DNA of 64,000 nt from Roseivirga sp. (GTDB lineage Bacteria > Bacteroidota > Bacteroidia > Cytophagales > Cyclobacteriaceae): the NCBI GenBank assembly GCA_021404565.1, contig JAAWWF010000028.1, forward strand, positions 248,001 to 312,000, read 5' to 3'. Shown here in pieces: positions 10,101-18,785 of this stretch (position 1 is its first letter; every line of letters starts with the position of its first letter). The translations under genes were made by a program, and so were the position numbers. Under the pieces are notes generated by a model, which saw nothing but the letters and a program-made list of their open reading frames with translations, did not search any database and had not been told where the DNA came from.

Positions 10101-10722
10101 CCCTATTCAGGGCTAGCACCACCTTGCCAGAGCTTTGAGCCGCTGCCTGCGATACAGCCAGCACGTTTTCCTCCTGATGACTGAAGCCGTCATCGACCGT
10201 GCCATCCTGATTCAGAATCACTATGGAGTTGGTAGCAAAGCCATTGTAGCTCGTGAATTCTCCATATACCAGTAACTTCCCATTGGCCAGTTCAATCACA
10301 TTGGAAATGGGGCTTTGAGATGGTGATGTTATGTTAGTGGCCTTAAAAAAACTCTGATTGAGAGAACCGTCCTCGTTTAGACTTACCATAGGTCCGGTTG
10401 CTACTCCGTTATATTCCGTGAAATCCCCAACGACTAAGAGCTTATTGTTGGACTGTATCAATAGTCTGAAAATAGAACCATTGAACCCTGAACCGGTATC
10501 GAAGTTTGAACCGGAATTACCGAGCTTAGTGATTCCAGTGGATAGTTGGTCGTATATTCGATCATAATCCCCCGTAAAATAGGTGGTACCCTTATTATCA
10601 AAAACGGCATGAGTGACGTATGGGCGAGCATAAAAGGTGGGATCAAAACCAGGATCTAAATCCTGAGAAACCAATGAAAGGGAACAGCAAAGCGCTGCCA
10701 GCAGTATAATGAAGGACCTCAT
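7159..10722 (-). CDS. Giant secreted protein: delta-60 repeat propeller, four Fn3-like domains, T9SS-like C-terminal domain
   Basis: A 1187-residue protein with a signal peptide (MRSFIILLAALCCSLSLVSQ). Residues about 20-760 carry many delta-60 (DUF5122) units, recognisable by phrases such as LNADGTSDDSF, LNQDGTVDDGF and LNVDGTKDETF. Four fibronectin-III-like modules follow (about 765-1105), each with a W-x-(D/E)-x-S-x-x-E-(D/E)-x-(F/Y) core such as LSWTDNSDNEENFI. The last ~75 residues end in PGIYLLHVTSERDKYVVKFI, like a type A type IX secretion sorting domain. It is probably a cell-surface or released adhesin or scaffold; no enzymatic motif is seen. Confidence 0.85.
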   Translation of the reverse strand: MRSFIILLAALCCSLSLVSQDLDPGFDPTFYARPYVTHAVFDNKGTTYFTGDYDRIYDQLSTGITKLGNSGSNFDTGSGFNGSIFRLLIQSNNKLLVVGDFTEYNGVATGPMVSLNEDGSLNQSFFKATNITSPSQSPISNVIELANGKLLVYGEFTSYNGFATNSIVILNQDGTVDDGFSHQEENVLAVSQAAAQSSGKVVLALNRANSQPGLIARLNVDGTKDETFNDFDTGTNAVHKIMAQSTDKLLVLSDAPESDQPNVDLIRLNADGTSDDSFDLGTGIVGFFDDFQLEVDDSILIGTVSAGEEGGSIDGNLTGLISRIGSDGTFDKTFVSLYSDESSKVALNKNYEIFLYGNFSRLGNHYSRGIAKFADVDEVISFPRFDINSIAETMLVEKQSDNALIIPFFEGSYDNSTYFKSISNQWDWIRMQAAPPFTGEEIRVVKKFPDGSVAYGGGPAAPTGQNLFFVEPGNQRVPFLEYGFNDNWVNDVEMTATGGIYVAGSFSGVQGQTDGLAGILGPGLDVFTSPFSADSVKIMDIELQEDGNIVVAGVYSPVGETSLSNGVARLNADGSFDETFDRSLHFSGGIIEKIEIVSDGYIVAGDFTGLNSPESRRGVAKINLDGTLNTEFNGDNTWVGNKVYHVVVEGDAIYLGGDFTAYQGQAVSGLIKLDLEGNLDEDFKLPNTLSALVRDFEVFPDDEINIVMAGKFYDSALGRKLSAVRLGEDIDGGPIDLTADDVSNGIVTLSWQESSTNEERYILERSKNDEQNFAEIGWVGDSTTVYKDDRLYETGITYYYRVRAAKGDFRSEYSNVVEVEVPQRPLAPPTDLYISYFHTSYVGIDWKESSLEEDGFSVERSENDQQNFVVIDSVSANTTHFQDNTVEEEASYFYRVKTYKGEFSSEYSNIVAVQLPPSIPSNMTATLVSPNRIDLTWTDNSDSEDSFLITRHNHPEGFVTIGTAPANQTTYSDTSFELGLYYVYYVLATNSGGSSTTTSVAIDTKLAPLAPGNLTGTVISVNQIDLSWTDNSDNEENFIIARSVNNEVFETIGLVSANETSYSDTDVEATQSLQYKVWARNSGIDSPASNLFQVVISSIGEELPGQDSRFDFSYDPLTKELSFRLNSPTDKIKGYQVVSGSGAVTMREEGLKAQQLNLSMSGNVPGIYLLHVTSERDKYVVKFITKY

Positions 10723-11301
10723 ACAAGAACGAAATTACTCTAATGATAAAAAGTACGAAGAATTTTATTGTTAGTACAATTCTTAAGGCTATATGTGCTA
10801 CATCGGCTTGTTTTTATTCTGCCCAAATCAAATAGCACATACATGCACCAGCAATACCCGGCTCCATTCCATAACGGGTAGCAATGTATGCTTACATTTT
10901 ATTTTACCAGGCATGCCGGGTCGCATAATCTACCCGCATGAATTAGTTCAGGCTGGGTGTGCCATTGCGCTCTGTTAATACAGAAAACCCTATGGTAGCC
11001 AACCTCTCTATTAGCCCCTTCCACAACCCAAGCTGCAACCGTATTAAGGGCTAACCCTCACTAGAGATTCCCCCCATAGTATGGCCACTAGCCAAAACTG
11101 ATACCCCAAACGGGGTATCGCACTAATTACAGAATATGAGGTATAACGATATAAAACTCTATAGGGACCTTTGAAAAGTAGTCAATCACAACAGATAACA
11201 CGACTACGAAGCTTTAAGCATACCGGTGCCTGCCCTATAGAGCAGCACTACCAAAAATCATTTTAAACCGCTGCCATGCAGCCATAAACGACCAAAATAC
11301 A
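10723..11301. other. 579-bp intergenic region with one perfect hairpin, no gene
   Basis: This is the divergent space between the delta-60 protein and the orphan protein at 11302. I see no credible coding frame. It contains GATACCCC-AAAC-GGGGTATC (11100-11119), an 8-bp perfect hairpin without a T-tract, which could be an operator or part of a leader. Several short copies of a CGGGT/ACCCG theme lie at about 10857-10940. Promoters for both flanking genes must be here, but I cannot pinpoint them. Confidence 0.5.
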
Positions 11302-12888
11302 ATGTCACTTTCAACAATCCTTCACAAGTCTGCAGAGCAAACCACCGCATTGCAAGACTCTTTATTAGAAATCGCCCAAAGCAATACGCCTTACCCGCAC
11401 CCAATCGGGGCAGCAGAGCCTTTGATTGCATTTAATGGTTATTATGCCTTAAACAGTACCGGCTCATTCCTGAGCATAGACACCAATTTAATGGTGAATA
11501 ACAAGGATGCACAGAACCCAAAGATCACACCCCACTTAGTGCTGGTATATTCTGAAAATGGTACAGACTCTGTAATATTCGATCTTACGGGCGCCAACCG
11601 TGCCTTCAACTCCGTAGCCTGGGACGCTGCCACCAATACCTTAACCGCCACAGGTGGTGGTACCATCACCGTTAGCGGTAAAGCGATACCTGTACCTACA
11701 TTCAGCCTCACTTTTTCTCGTAAGGATGGTGCGGACTTCGTTACCTCATCTTTTACCGGCTACATAGCAAATAGTAGTGGCGCCCAAACAACACTAAACG
11801 GCACCACTTATAATAACCCTATCCCGATGGATATGTATCATGGCACCTACTACATGGATAAAGGTGAAGGCGAAGCGATTATGGTAATAGGTACGGACAA
11901 TACCTTGCAATACAATTACTCTGAGAGTACTGTTGATCCCGGGGCACTACAGCAGGTGGATGTGTTTATTTATAACCTGAATATGTATGTGTTCTCGTTC
12001 CCCGGAACGGTAGATAATGATAAAGTCAGCATCATTATGGGTACCTCTGCCAAAGCCGGTATGGTGTGCAATGACCTGACGACAGTGCCTGCAACGAAAA
12101 ACACTAAGGGCAAGGCTATTCCGCGTAATTTGCAAACCGGTAAAGAAAGCACCACTGTAGCACCGGTAGGCGGAAACAACGCGCAAAGTGAACTTTTGGC
12201 CGCTTATGCGGGATTTTATCGTTTTTCTGGTTCAAACGGTTACCTCTCTCTGGAAGGCACCTATAAAACAGACAAAACCGGAACGAAGACCTACACGGTG
12301 ACCATAGGGGTCTCTGAAGATGGAATTAACAGCACCCTATATACCTTTGATGAATCCATGCAGTTAGAGCCGAATGAGGGGGTGATGGCACTGACCATCC
12401 CTAACCCTGATGGAGCCGGAGATATTCTTAACCTCACATTCAGTCGAGAATATACGCCTGCTTATAAAGGTATAGGCCCCTACTATGGCTATGTAATTAA
12501 TGTTACCGGATCTGTAAACGGATCCATGGTGACAGGCGGCACACTGCTCAACGTAGTACCCATCATGGGTTTTTCAGGGTCACCTCTATTGCTAGAAGAA
12601 AAGGGCCAATTGGGTTTACAGAAGAGCGTCCAGATTATAAGTGATGTATGTGTTGAATATTTTGGTCAGGAATATAAAGAGTTGACCGTTGTACCCTTAA
12701 TGTACATCGTAGCCTTCCATATTAGTCCAACACAGGCAGTTCTGCTTTCGCTGGGAACAGATGGTGGCAAAGGAGTTTGCTCTCTGACAACCGAATTTGA
12801 GGTTCTTGGCCCAATTTCTATTCCCGTAAGTGCTCCCGAGCTCTACTCGGCTATTCCTTTCGCACATTCAGGAGCACACCAAAATTGA
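11302..12888 (+). CDS. Unknown protein with an internal domain duplication
   Basis: 528 residues, no family recognised, and no obvious signal peptide (the N-terminus MSLSTILHKSAEQTTALQ is amphipathic). Two halves look homologous: about 42-200 begins LIAFNGYYALNSTGSFLSID and contains FSLTFSRKDG, FTGYIANSSG and NPIPMDMYHG; about 298-440 begins LLAAYAGFYRFSGSNGYLSL and contains LNLTFSREYT, YYGYVINVTG and NVVPIMGFSG. The composition (G, T, S, Y, N; few charges) and alternating hydrophobics suggest beta-sheet units of about 130 residues. It stands alone and is followed by a strong terminator. It might be a structural or lectin-like protein, or a non-classically exported one; this is speculation. 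Confidence 0.6.
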   Translation: MSLSTILHKSAEQTTALQDSLLEIAQSNTPYPHPIGAAEPLIAFNGYYALNSTGSFLSIDTNLMVNNKDAQNPKITPHLVLVYSENGTDSVIFDLTGANRAFNSVAWDAATNTLTATGGGTITVSGKAIPVPTFSLTFSRKDGADFVTSSFTGYIANSSGAQTTLNGTTYNNPIPMDMYHGTYYMDKGEGEAIMVIGTDNTLQYNYSESTVDPGALQQVDVFIYNLNMYVFSFPGTVDNDKVSIIMGTSAKAGMVCNDLTTVPATKNTKGKAIPRNLQTGKESTTVAPVGGNNAQSELLAAYAGFYRFSGSNGYLSLEGTYKTDKTGTKTYTVTIGVSEDGINSTLYTFDESMQLEPNEGVMALTIPNPDGAGDILNLTFSREYTPAYKGIGPYYGYVINVTGSVNGSMVTGGTLLNVVPIMGFSGSPLLLEEKGQLGLQKSVQIISDVCVEYFGQEYKELTVVPLMYIVAFHISPTQAVLLSLGTDGGKGVCSLTTEFEVLGPISIPVSAPELYSAIPFAHSGAHQN

Positions 12889-12923
12889 TACTGATAAAAG
12901 GAGTTAATCCTCCCTCTGTTATT

Positions 12924-12952
12924 AAAAAGTCCGTTCAAAAAACGGGCTTTTT
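12924..12952 (+). terminator. Rho-independent terminator after the duplicated-domain protein
   Basis: A 12-bp stem, AAAAAGTCCGTT/AACGGGCTTTTT with one T-G pair and a 5-nt loop, ends in a T-run 36 bp after the stop codon. The mirrored A-run means it could also work on the minus strand. Confidence 0.85.
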
Positions 12953-13054
12953 AATATCTGCTTATTGCGTGAATTAGCATCTGTCCATAGATGCATATGA
13001 GGTGGGCTCGCTTCCGCTTCTAAGAAACTCAGTCAACGAAGTTTTTATTCTTCC

Positions 13055-13186
13055 ACTAAAGAAGCTGTGTCATAATTCACTTAGAGCGTCATTCTGAACT
13101 TGTTTCAGAATCTTTGTGTACTGAAAAGACCCTGAAACAAGTTCAGGGTGACTTTGAATATAATAGCGACACAGTCTCTAAAGTTT
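13055..13186. repeat. Palindromic intergenic repeat element (REP/MITE-like)
   Basis: Two arms of about 55 nt are imperfect reverse complements. The core CTGAACTTGTTTCAG (13094-13108) is matched perfectly by CTGAAACAAGTTCAG (13132-13146). The outer parts CTAAAGAAGCTGTGTC and GCGACACAGTCTCTAAAG also pair with mismatches. No coding capacity. GTCATTCTGAACTTGTTTCAG-type units are widely dispersed in Bacteroidota genomes, so this is probably one copy of a repeat family. Confidence 0.7.
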
Positions 13187-13215
13187 AGCGACACGCGGAG
13201 TGAAGTTGACCCTCT

Positions 13216-14331
13216 CTATTTGTTTGCGTCTTTTCCTGCCTTGAGTTTTTCTATCATGGCTTCAACTGAAGCTTTATTGGGCCCCGCAGGTATCTGAGGT
13301 AAGGCCTGTTTCATATACTTCAAGGCTTTTTTGTATTGGCCCAAAGCCGAATAGCCCCTACCCAACCCGATCATTGTAGTGAGCTCTGTCGGGCGTTTAT
13401 CATAATTGATTTTGAATACCTCAAAGGCTTCTTCGCTCTTACCCCGAGCCAATAAGCTTCTGGCATATTGATGAAGCTGGTTCATAGAGCCATAAGGAAG
13501 GGCCGTTTTCATCACTTCATCACTTTCGGCCTGTCTGTTGAGTGCTGTAAGCACGGAAGCCTTAAGAGACAGGGTGGAGAAATTCTCAACACCTACAAAG
13601 GGGGCCGACACAGCTGCTTCAGCCCATTCTAAAGCCTGCTCAAGTTCGGTATTGTTGGCTAAGCAAAATTGAGCCGCCTGCATGAATGATTGGTAAACGA
13701 AACCAACATCAGTTTGCAATTGTCTCTTAAAAGAAGCGATATGGGTTTTTACCAGGTCGGATTCTACCTTGAAAGGGATCATTCTCTTCTCCCATGACAG
13801 TGCTACCGTAGTGCTGTTTGCAGTCTGGTTGATGAATTCATATTTGAGCCATTCCACACTGGTGTCGAGTGTTTGGTTTTTTACGGTTACCCGCAGGGCA
13901 TCCTCAGAGGAGTCATAGAAAAAACTACCCCAGGCGGAAGCATTGTTTGAGAAAATAACGGTAGTTTCTGATTCTCCAAGGCCCATAAACAGTCCATAGG
14001 TGCCTGCAGCCAGTGGTTTGCCTTCCACAATCACATCTTCAGAAAAAGTAATAATGGTATTCATATCCGCACCTGCTCTCCAGGGGGCTTCCTGTGATGG
14101 ACCAAATCCTAAGTACTGATAGCCGTAATGAGCAATGCCGGTTCCCCAGATCTTGCCTTCCCTGCCTTTAACCCCGGGCCTTGTATAGTCAATAAAAATT
14201 TTAGTAATCCCGATTTGTTCTCCAATCCAGGCCTTTTTATTGACACCCGGCCCTGTATTCAGCGCCTGGGCATAACCTGAGAATGCTATGGAGCAGGAAA
14301 TCATTAGTATAAACAGTAATCTCTTTTTCAT
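13216..14331 (-). CDS. DUF2911 domain protein with C-terminal TPR region, secreted
   Basis: A 371-residue protein with a signal peptide (about 1-22, ending GYAQA). The DUF2911 domain occupies about 25-195; its typical phrases DYTRPGVKGREGKIWG and APWRAGADMNTIITFSED are visible. Residues about 200-365 form helical repeats, with TPR-like segments YGSMNQLHQYARSLLARGKSEE, split here as YGSMNQLHQYARSLL and ARGKSEEAFEVFKI, and GLGRGYSALGQYKKALKYM. The molecular function of DUF2911 is unknown. It has its own transcription unit, with the palindromic repeat just beyond its stop codon. Confidence 0.88.
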   Translation of the reverse strand: MKKRLLFILMISCSIAFSGYAQALNTGPGVNKKAWIGEQIGITKIFIDYTRPGVKGREGKIWGTGIAHYGYQYLGFGPSQEAPWRAGADMNTIITFSEDVIVEGKPLAAGTYGLFMGLGESETTVIFSNNASAWGSFFYDSSEDALRVTVKNQTLDTSVEWLKYEFINQTANSTTVALSWEKRMIPFKVESDLVKTHIASFKRQLQTDVGFVYQSFMQAAQFCLANNTELEQALEWAEAAVSAPFVGVENFSTLSLKASVLTALNRQAESDEVMKTALPYGSMNQLHQYARSLLARGKSEEAFEVFKINYDKRPTELTTMIGLGRGYSALGQYKKALKYMKQALPQIPAGPNKASVEAMIEKLKAGKDANK

Positions 14332-14470
14332 GGTGTGTTGTTTTCTTGTTTTAATGGGTCGTTTGAGCTTAGATAAGAAACCGCAGCTCGGTCATTCAAA
14401 ACGCAAAAGACACTTTTTAGACGCAAAATTCGGGGAGTATAGAGTCCTGATAATTTTTTAGGACAAGATT

Positions 14471-15556
14471 TCAGGCTACCCGGGCCTGCTCAAAGAACTC
14501 TTTCGGGGTTTGACCCTTGATTTCCTTGAAGGCTTTGTAGAAGGTAGATTTGGAATTAAAGCCTGCCTCAGCGGCAATGCCCAGGGTACTGTAGTTGGCA
14601 AATCCATTCGATTTCACCAATCGGATAAATTCCTCTACGCGATATTGATTGGTTAAACTGGTGAAATTGGTATGCATGGTATTACTGATGGTATAGGACA
14701 ATTTAAATTTGTCAATTCCAATAAGCTCGGAAAGGTCAGTAAGCGAAAAATCAGCCTTTTTGTAGGGTTTATCAGTTTCAATTACTTCAACAATTTTTTG
14801 TTCTACCGTTTTCAAGGTTTCCAGGTCCAGGTTCACATTTCGATAACGCGCATTCTGAACCACCGCCTGAACAGAGAAGTATTCTGCTTTTGCAATTAAG
14901 ATATAACCAAAGGCAAATACTAAAAATGACATGACCGGATAAACCATGTCAAATTGCACCCTGGGTAAGTTGATACCCGGAAAGAAATCAGGCAGCAATC
15001 CATAGAGCCAAACCAAATTGGAAATAAAAAGTGTGATGCTTAAGAAGGAAAATGCCCACTCTTTGGCAAAAGGTCCTGATACATCTTTGCTCTTTCGCAT
15101 GATGTTCCAGCTCTTCCATACAAAGTAGATGTTCATAAAAATCGACACCAAGTCAGATAGGCTCAAATCCCTGTATTGGCCCGATTGCATGGTGATCATA
15201 AACTCAGCCTGACTCATGACCATAAACCGAATCAGGGCGAGTGAAAAGCAAAAAAGCGGCAGCAGATAAAGCAGATGTTTCTTTTGTAACCTGAAATTAT
15301 GATCTACCAGCGATTCGGTGAACAAGCAGTATAAGGGACAATAAAGGTAGATAAGGCCGTAGGAGGCCAGAAAAAATTTCGGGTAATCGGCAAAGTAGAC
15401 TCTTTGCGAACTAATGGCTAGAAAGAGAGAGACTGTTAATATAAGTAATGAAAATAATCTGTTGGCTATAAGGCTCTTGGGTGTTTTTATTGAAAGTAAA
15501 CCTAATGAAAATACCAGGCCTTGAATGGCACCAAAAATCAATAAACCCTTAACCAT
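14471..15556 (-). CDS. Membrane-anchored AraC-family transcriptional regulator
   Basis: A 361-residue protein. The first ~230 residues contain about seven hydrophobic segments (starting LLIFGAIQGLVFSLGLLSI), a 7TM-type sensor found in many Bacteroidota AraC regulators. The last ~100 residues carry the double helix-turn-helix of AraC (LTDLSELIGIDKFKLSYTI, then STLGIAAEAGFNSKSTFYKA and FKEIKGQTPKEFFEQ). It likely senses a membrane or extracellular signal and regulates from the membrane. It ends 139 bp upstream of the DUF2911 gene on the same strand, so that gene is a plausible target. Confidence 0.88.
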   Translation of the reverse strand: MVKGLLIFGAIQGLVFSLGLLSIKTPKSLIANRLFSLLILTVSLFLAISSQRVYFADYPKFFLASYGLIYLYCPLYCLFTESLVDHNFRLQKKHLLYLLPLFCFSLALIRFMVMSQAEFMITMQSGQYRDLSLSDLVSIFMNIYFVWKSWNIMRKSKDVSGPFAKEWAFSFLSITLFISNLVWLYGLLPDFFPGINLPRVQFDMVYPVMSFLVFAFGYILIAKAEYFSVQAVVQNARYRNVNLDLETLKTVEQKIVEVIETDKPYKKADFSLTDLSELIGIDKFKLSYTISNTMHTNFTSLTNQYRVEEFIRLVKSNGFANYSTLGIAAEAGFNSKSTFYKAFKEIKGQTPKEFFEQARVA

Positions 15557-15699
15557 CCCGAGCGATTATAGATTAAATGCGTTACTCTTAGAAACCAAAG
15601 GTAAAACGTATAACTGATTATTGCACATTGGGCACTAAGTATACTGGTATCGGCAGCAGCCCGGTTTCATTTATCAGAATAGGGTACCAACCACACCTA

Positions 15700-15741
15700 T
15701 CCACTCCTGCTTGCCTTCACGAAGCTAAGGTACGGAGTGGA
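15700..15741. repeat. Inverted repeat in the promoter region of the AraC regulator
   Basis: TCCACTCC (15700-15707) and GGAGTGGA (15734-15741) are perfect 8-bp arms, with a further GCCTT/AAGGT pairing inside. It lies between the end of the small membrane protein gene and the start of the AraC regulator. It could be a terminator stem for neither strand (no T-tract) or a protein-binding site. Confidence 0.35.
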
Positions 15742-15770
15742 CTTGAGCAGAGAAAGCCACTGAAGAATGC

Positions 15771-16346
15771 CTACTCACTAACCAACACAGGAAAACGATT
15801 CTCGGAGCCTAATCTCCACCGGGTGCCATAAACATCTTCATAGATGATCGCGTAACTCCAGTCAAGCACATCCAGTTGATGACGAAACATATCTACTCCG
15901 GCTTCGCCTCTTACCCTGACAATATTGATCGAATTATTGGCGGGTATTACATCGCCTTCCATCATTGAGTAAGTACCTATAGAAATGGAGACACTATCCG
16001 ATTCATAAATCTTGTTAACGATATGATTGATAAAGAAATCGCTGCGCAGGAATTTTGTAGAGCCACCTACACGAAACTCCACCTCCTTGATAAAGGCAGG
16101 CCCTACTCCCTGGTTAACGAAGTCCATGGTGTAGCCATCAGGCCCTAAGGTGGGCAGCATGCTTAAATGGGGTAAAACACTGGCGCTCTGCTGTTTTCTA
16201 ATCAGTTCATTCTCTTCCCTGGCCAGGTGTAATTGATAAAACAGGGCAATTACCGAAACGACACTTATTAAAAGCGCAGAACTGCTCATTACCTTTTCCG
16301 GAGACCAATTGATTTTCTTCTTTGTATCCTCTGCTGCTTCAGACAT
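15771..16346 (-). CDS. Small membrane-anchored protein of unknown function
   Basis: 191 residues; the family is not recognised. A charged N-terminus (MSEAAEDTKKKINWSPEK) precedes one transmembrane helix at about 20-41 (SSALLISVVSVIALFYQLHL), then a ~150-residue presumably periplasmic domain with strands such as YTMDFVNQGVGPAFIKEVEF. The phrase NQGVGPAFIKEV resembles the Ig-like/CARDB-type 'intrinsic relation' fold seen after single TM anchors, but that is a weak guess. It is transcribed towards the AraC gene, and the two could be co-transcribed. Confidence 0.6.
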   Translation of the reverse strand: MSEAAEDTKKKINWSPEKVMSSSALLISVVSVIALFYQLHLAREENELIRKQQSASVLPHLSMLPTLGPDGYTMDFVNQGVGPAFIKEVEFRVGGSTKFLRSDFFINHIVNKIYESDSVSISIGTYSMMEGDVIPANNSINIVRVRGEAGVDMFRHQLDVLDWSYAIIYEDVYGTRWRLGSENRFPVLVSE

Positions 16347-16503
16347 TTGTCAATTGGTTTTTACGGTAAATTTGAGTGCCAGTTCTCCGCTAAACTTCTC
16401 AGGTGCTCGCTGGACATTTTTTTAACCAGATTTTCAGCTATAGAGAAGTCTAAAATCTATCAGCTAACGTCTGCCATCTGTCAGCTGAGATCTATCCTGT
16501 TAA

Positions 16504-18501
16504 TTACTTCTGCTTCCAAACATTGTCCTTGACGTTTCGATCAGGGAACCTTCCTCCCGGATCGAGGGTGATCTTAGTGATTTTTCTACTTCCAAAAGTC
16601 AGTCTGGCTTTGAATGTGCGATCGCCATTGAACCAAACGCTGGCAGGCCAGGTAACAATGGCGGTATGTTCATCGATCATCTCGGCATTCTTCATGGATT
16701 TAATCGCTGCGCCAGTGGTTTCAAATTCAACTTTAAGTACTACTGGTGATGGCATCTCTCCTGCCTGATGTACGGTTACCTCCGTGTTATTACCTGTTTT
16801 GACATTTTGAATTGAGCTTTCCACCGATTCTGTGGTCCACAACCAATAGTACCAAAACCACTCGAGGTTTTGATCTAATTCGTTGTTCATAAAGAAGATA
16901 TAATCCCAGGGAGATGGGTGTTTAAATGCCCAAACTTCCGTGTATTTTTTCATCGCAGCGATCACAGCATCATCGCCCACAATACCACCCAGCATAGAGA
17001 GCATGGCAGGCGCTTTCGAATAAGTTTGGTAGCCATAACCATTACCTCCGTAATTGGCATTCCACATCATTGGGGCTTCGTCCTCACTACCGCTTACTCT
17101 GGCATAGCTCGTGCCGCGCCTGTCTAAATTAAAAGGCACTCCTCTACTATGATTGAATGAAAGTATATTCATATAGCTGTTAAATCCTTCGTCCATCCAG
17201 CCGTAACGGGTCTCGTTCGTGCCTAACATCATGGGCCACCACTGGTGGGCAATTTCATGGTCGGCTGCTCCCTGGTTAGAGTTAACCACCATAGGGTATT
17301 CCATGCCAGCACTGGGGCCATCCTGAAAGGTGAGCTGAGGAAAAGCATAGGGTATCCAAAGCTCAGAATAGAACTCAAGGGCATGTCTTCCCCTTTCGGC
17401 CGCTTGTGCAAATCGACTGGCTCTTTCCGGAAGATAGAACATGTGAATGGGTATGGGGCCTTTTCCCGGTATGGTGGCGCGGGTAGCCTTCCAGATAAAC
17501 TCATTGGAAGTAGCCCAGGCGAAATCATTGACCTGATCGGCTACGAAGCGCCATGTCAGCTGGTCGCCTGTCGCGGTTGCCTTGCCTGCCCCTCTTTCAT
17601 CTTCATCCACAATGGTGATTTCCTCATCTGAGTCTGTTATTTTGGCGATTCGCTCACGGATGGGGGCCATCAATACCTCTTCAGGGTTTTGCAGTACACC
17701 CGTGCCACTCACGAGCCATCCTGCCGGCATTGTTATTTTCACATCAAACCTTCCAAAGTTGTTGAAAAACTCGGCAGGCCCTAAATAAGGTTGTGTTTTC
17801 CAACCTCTTAAATCATCAAACTTAGCAACCCTGGGAAACCACTGTGTAGGCTGAAAAAGCCTTTGTTGCCAGCGTTGGGTCATTCTATGGGCATTTCCCT
17901 TTTCACCTCCGGGTAATTTCGTGTTCCAGTCAATCTCCAGGGTGGCCTTACTGTTGGCCGGAATCGGGGTAGCCAGAGTGATAAAGGCTACGGTTTTTTG
18001 CAGGCTGGAGGCTTCCAGGCGCGGTGCCAGTCGTACACCTCTTTGGCGTGGCCTTGGAATGGGCGCCAGGTTCACCAGCTCACCATTTACCGTAATTCTG
18101 GTGACGACCATGCCATCGGTGGTTTCAGCCGGCACCGAAGAACCTCGGGGCACATCTGCTCTGAAAATATTGTGATCCAGTTTTAACACAATCCGGGTCA
18201 TTTCAACCGGGCTGTTGTTATGGAGCGTTATGGTTTCGCTGCCGGTGATTACCTGGGTACGCGGATTCAGGCTTGCGCTGATATCATAGTCGGTTTGAAG
18301 CTGCCAGTAATTAGGTCCTGGCTTACCTGTAAAATCGCGTGTGCCCTCAGCAAATGCCTTCTTTATGGAGTTTGTCATAGGCACATCCGTGCGGATGGCC
18401 CGCCTGGACGTTTCCAAAGACTTTCGCAAGGGTAAATTGGTTTGTGCTGAGGCCAGTGTAGCTGTAAAAAAAAGTAAGCAGGTGAGAATTCTTGAGACCA
18501 T
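16504..18501 (-). CDS. M1 family zinc aminopeptidase, secreted
   Basis: A 665-residue protein with a signal peptide (MVSRILTCLLFFTATLASAQ). The M1 zinc site is clear: HEIAHQWW at about residue 415 (HExxH), followed 18 residues later by the third ligand in WMDEGFNSYMN. The exopeptidase motif appears as SAGMEYPMVV, a variant of GAMEN. An N-terminal beta-sandwich domain (about 60-230) and a thermolysin-like domain follow the usual M1 layout, without the long ERAP-like C-terminal helices. It probably trims peptides outside the inner membrane. It has a separate promoter divergent from the TonB receptor operon. Confidence 0.9.
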   Translation of the reverse strand: MVSRILTCLLFFTATLASAQTNLPLRKSLETSRRAIRTDVPMTNSIKKAFAEGTRDFTGKPGPNYWQLQTDYDISASLNPRTQVITGSETITLHNNSPVEMTRIVLKLDHNIFRADVPRGSSVPAETTDGMVVTRITVNGELVNLAPIPRPRQRGVRLAPRLEASSLQKTVAFITLATPIPANSKATLEIDWNTKLPGGEKGNAHRMTQRWQQRLFQPTQWFPRVAKFDDLRGWKTQPYLGPAEFFNNFGRFDVKITMPAGWLVSGTGVLQNPEEVLMAPIRERIAKITDSDEEITIVDEDERGAGKATATGDQLTWRFVADQVNDFAWATSNEFIWKATRATIPGKGPIPIHMFYLPERASRFAQAAERGRHALEFYSELWIPYAFPQLTFQDGPSAGMEYPMVVNSNQGAADHEIAHQWWPMMLGTNETRYGWMDEGFNSYMNILSFNHSRGVPFNLDRRGTSYARVSGSEDEAPMMWNANYGGNGYGYQTYSKAPAMLSMLGGIVGDDAVIAAMKKYTEVWAFKHPSPWDYIFFMNNELDQNLEWFWYYWLWTTESVESSIQNVKTGNNTEVTVHQAGEMPSPVVLKVEFETTGAAIKSMKNAEMIDEHTAIVTWPASVWFNGDRTFKARLTFGSRKITKITLDPGGRFPDRNVKDNVWKQK

Positions 18502-18695
18502 GGTTTTAAAAGTTGTTTGACAAGCAGTCCGAAGCTATGGAAATATGAGGAAATAAATAAAAGACTATTGATTGATGGTGTCATAACTTTTTTCTGGTGT
18601 TATATCAGCTCTGATCGGAAGTGAGTCAATAGTACCGCTTCTGCCTACAGAAAAAATTGGATCACCCAGACTGCCTGTTATCTGAATTGCTGTAA

Positions 18696-18723
18696 GGTTC
18701 AGTCTAATGATTGCAGGGTTCAG
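18696..18723 (+). promoter_or_regulatory. Candidate LytTR operator upstream of the TonB receptor operon
   Basis: GGTTCAG occurs at 18696-18702 and 18717-18723, exactly 21 bp apart, the spacing expected for a LytTR dimer site. A possible Bacteroidota -7 box, TTGGTTTG (consensus TAnnTTTG), lies at 18757-18764, 22 bp before the start codon. The operon it precedes ends with its own LytS/LytTR genes, which supports autoregulation. Confidence 0.5.
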
Positions 18724-18785
18724 GCAAATCCATTCTTTCATACAGCCTGGGCATTATTGGTTTGTGTCAACATCAAACAACAAAC

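Noticed and set aside
16430-16500. ATCTATCAGCT/ATCTGTCAGCT direct repeats before the M1 peptidase end
   Set aside because: Short and imperfect; look like low-complexity intergenic sequence, with no evident role.
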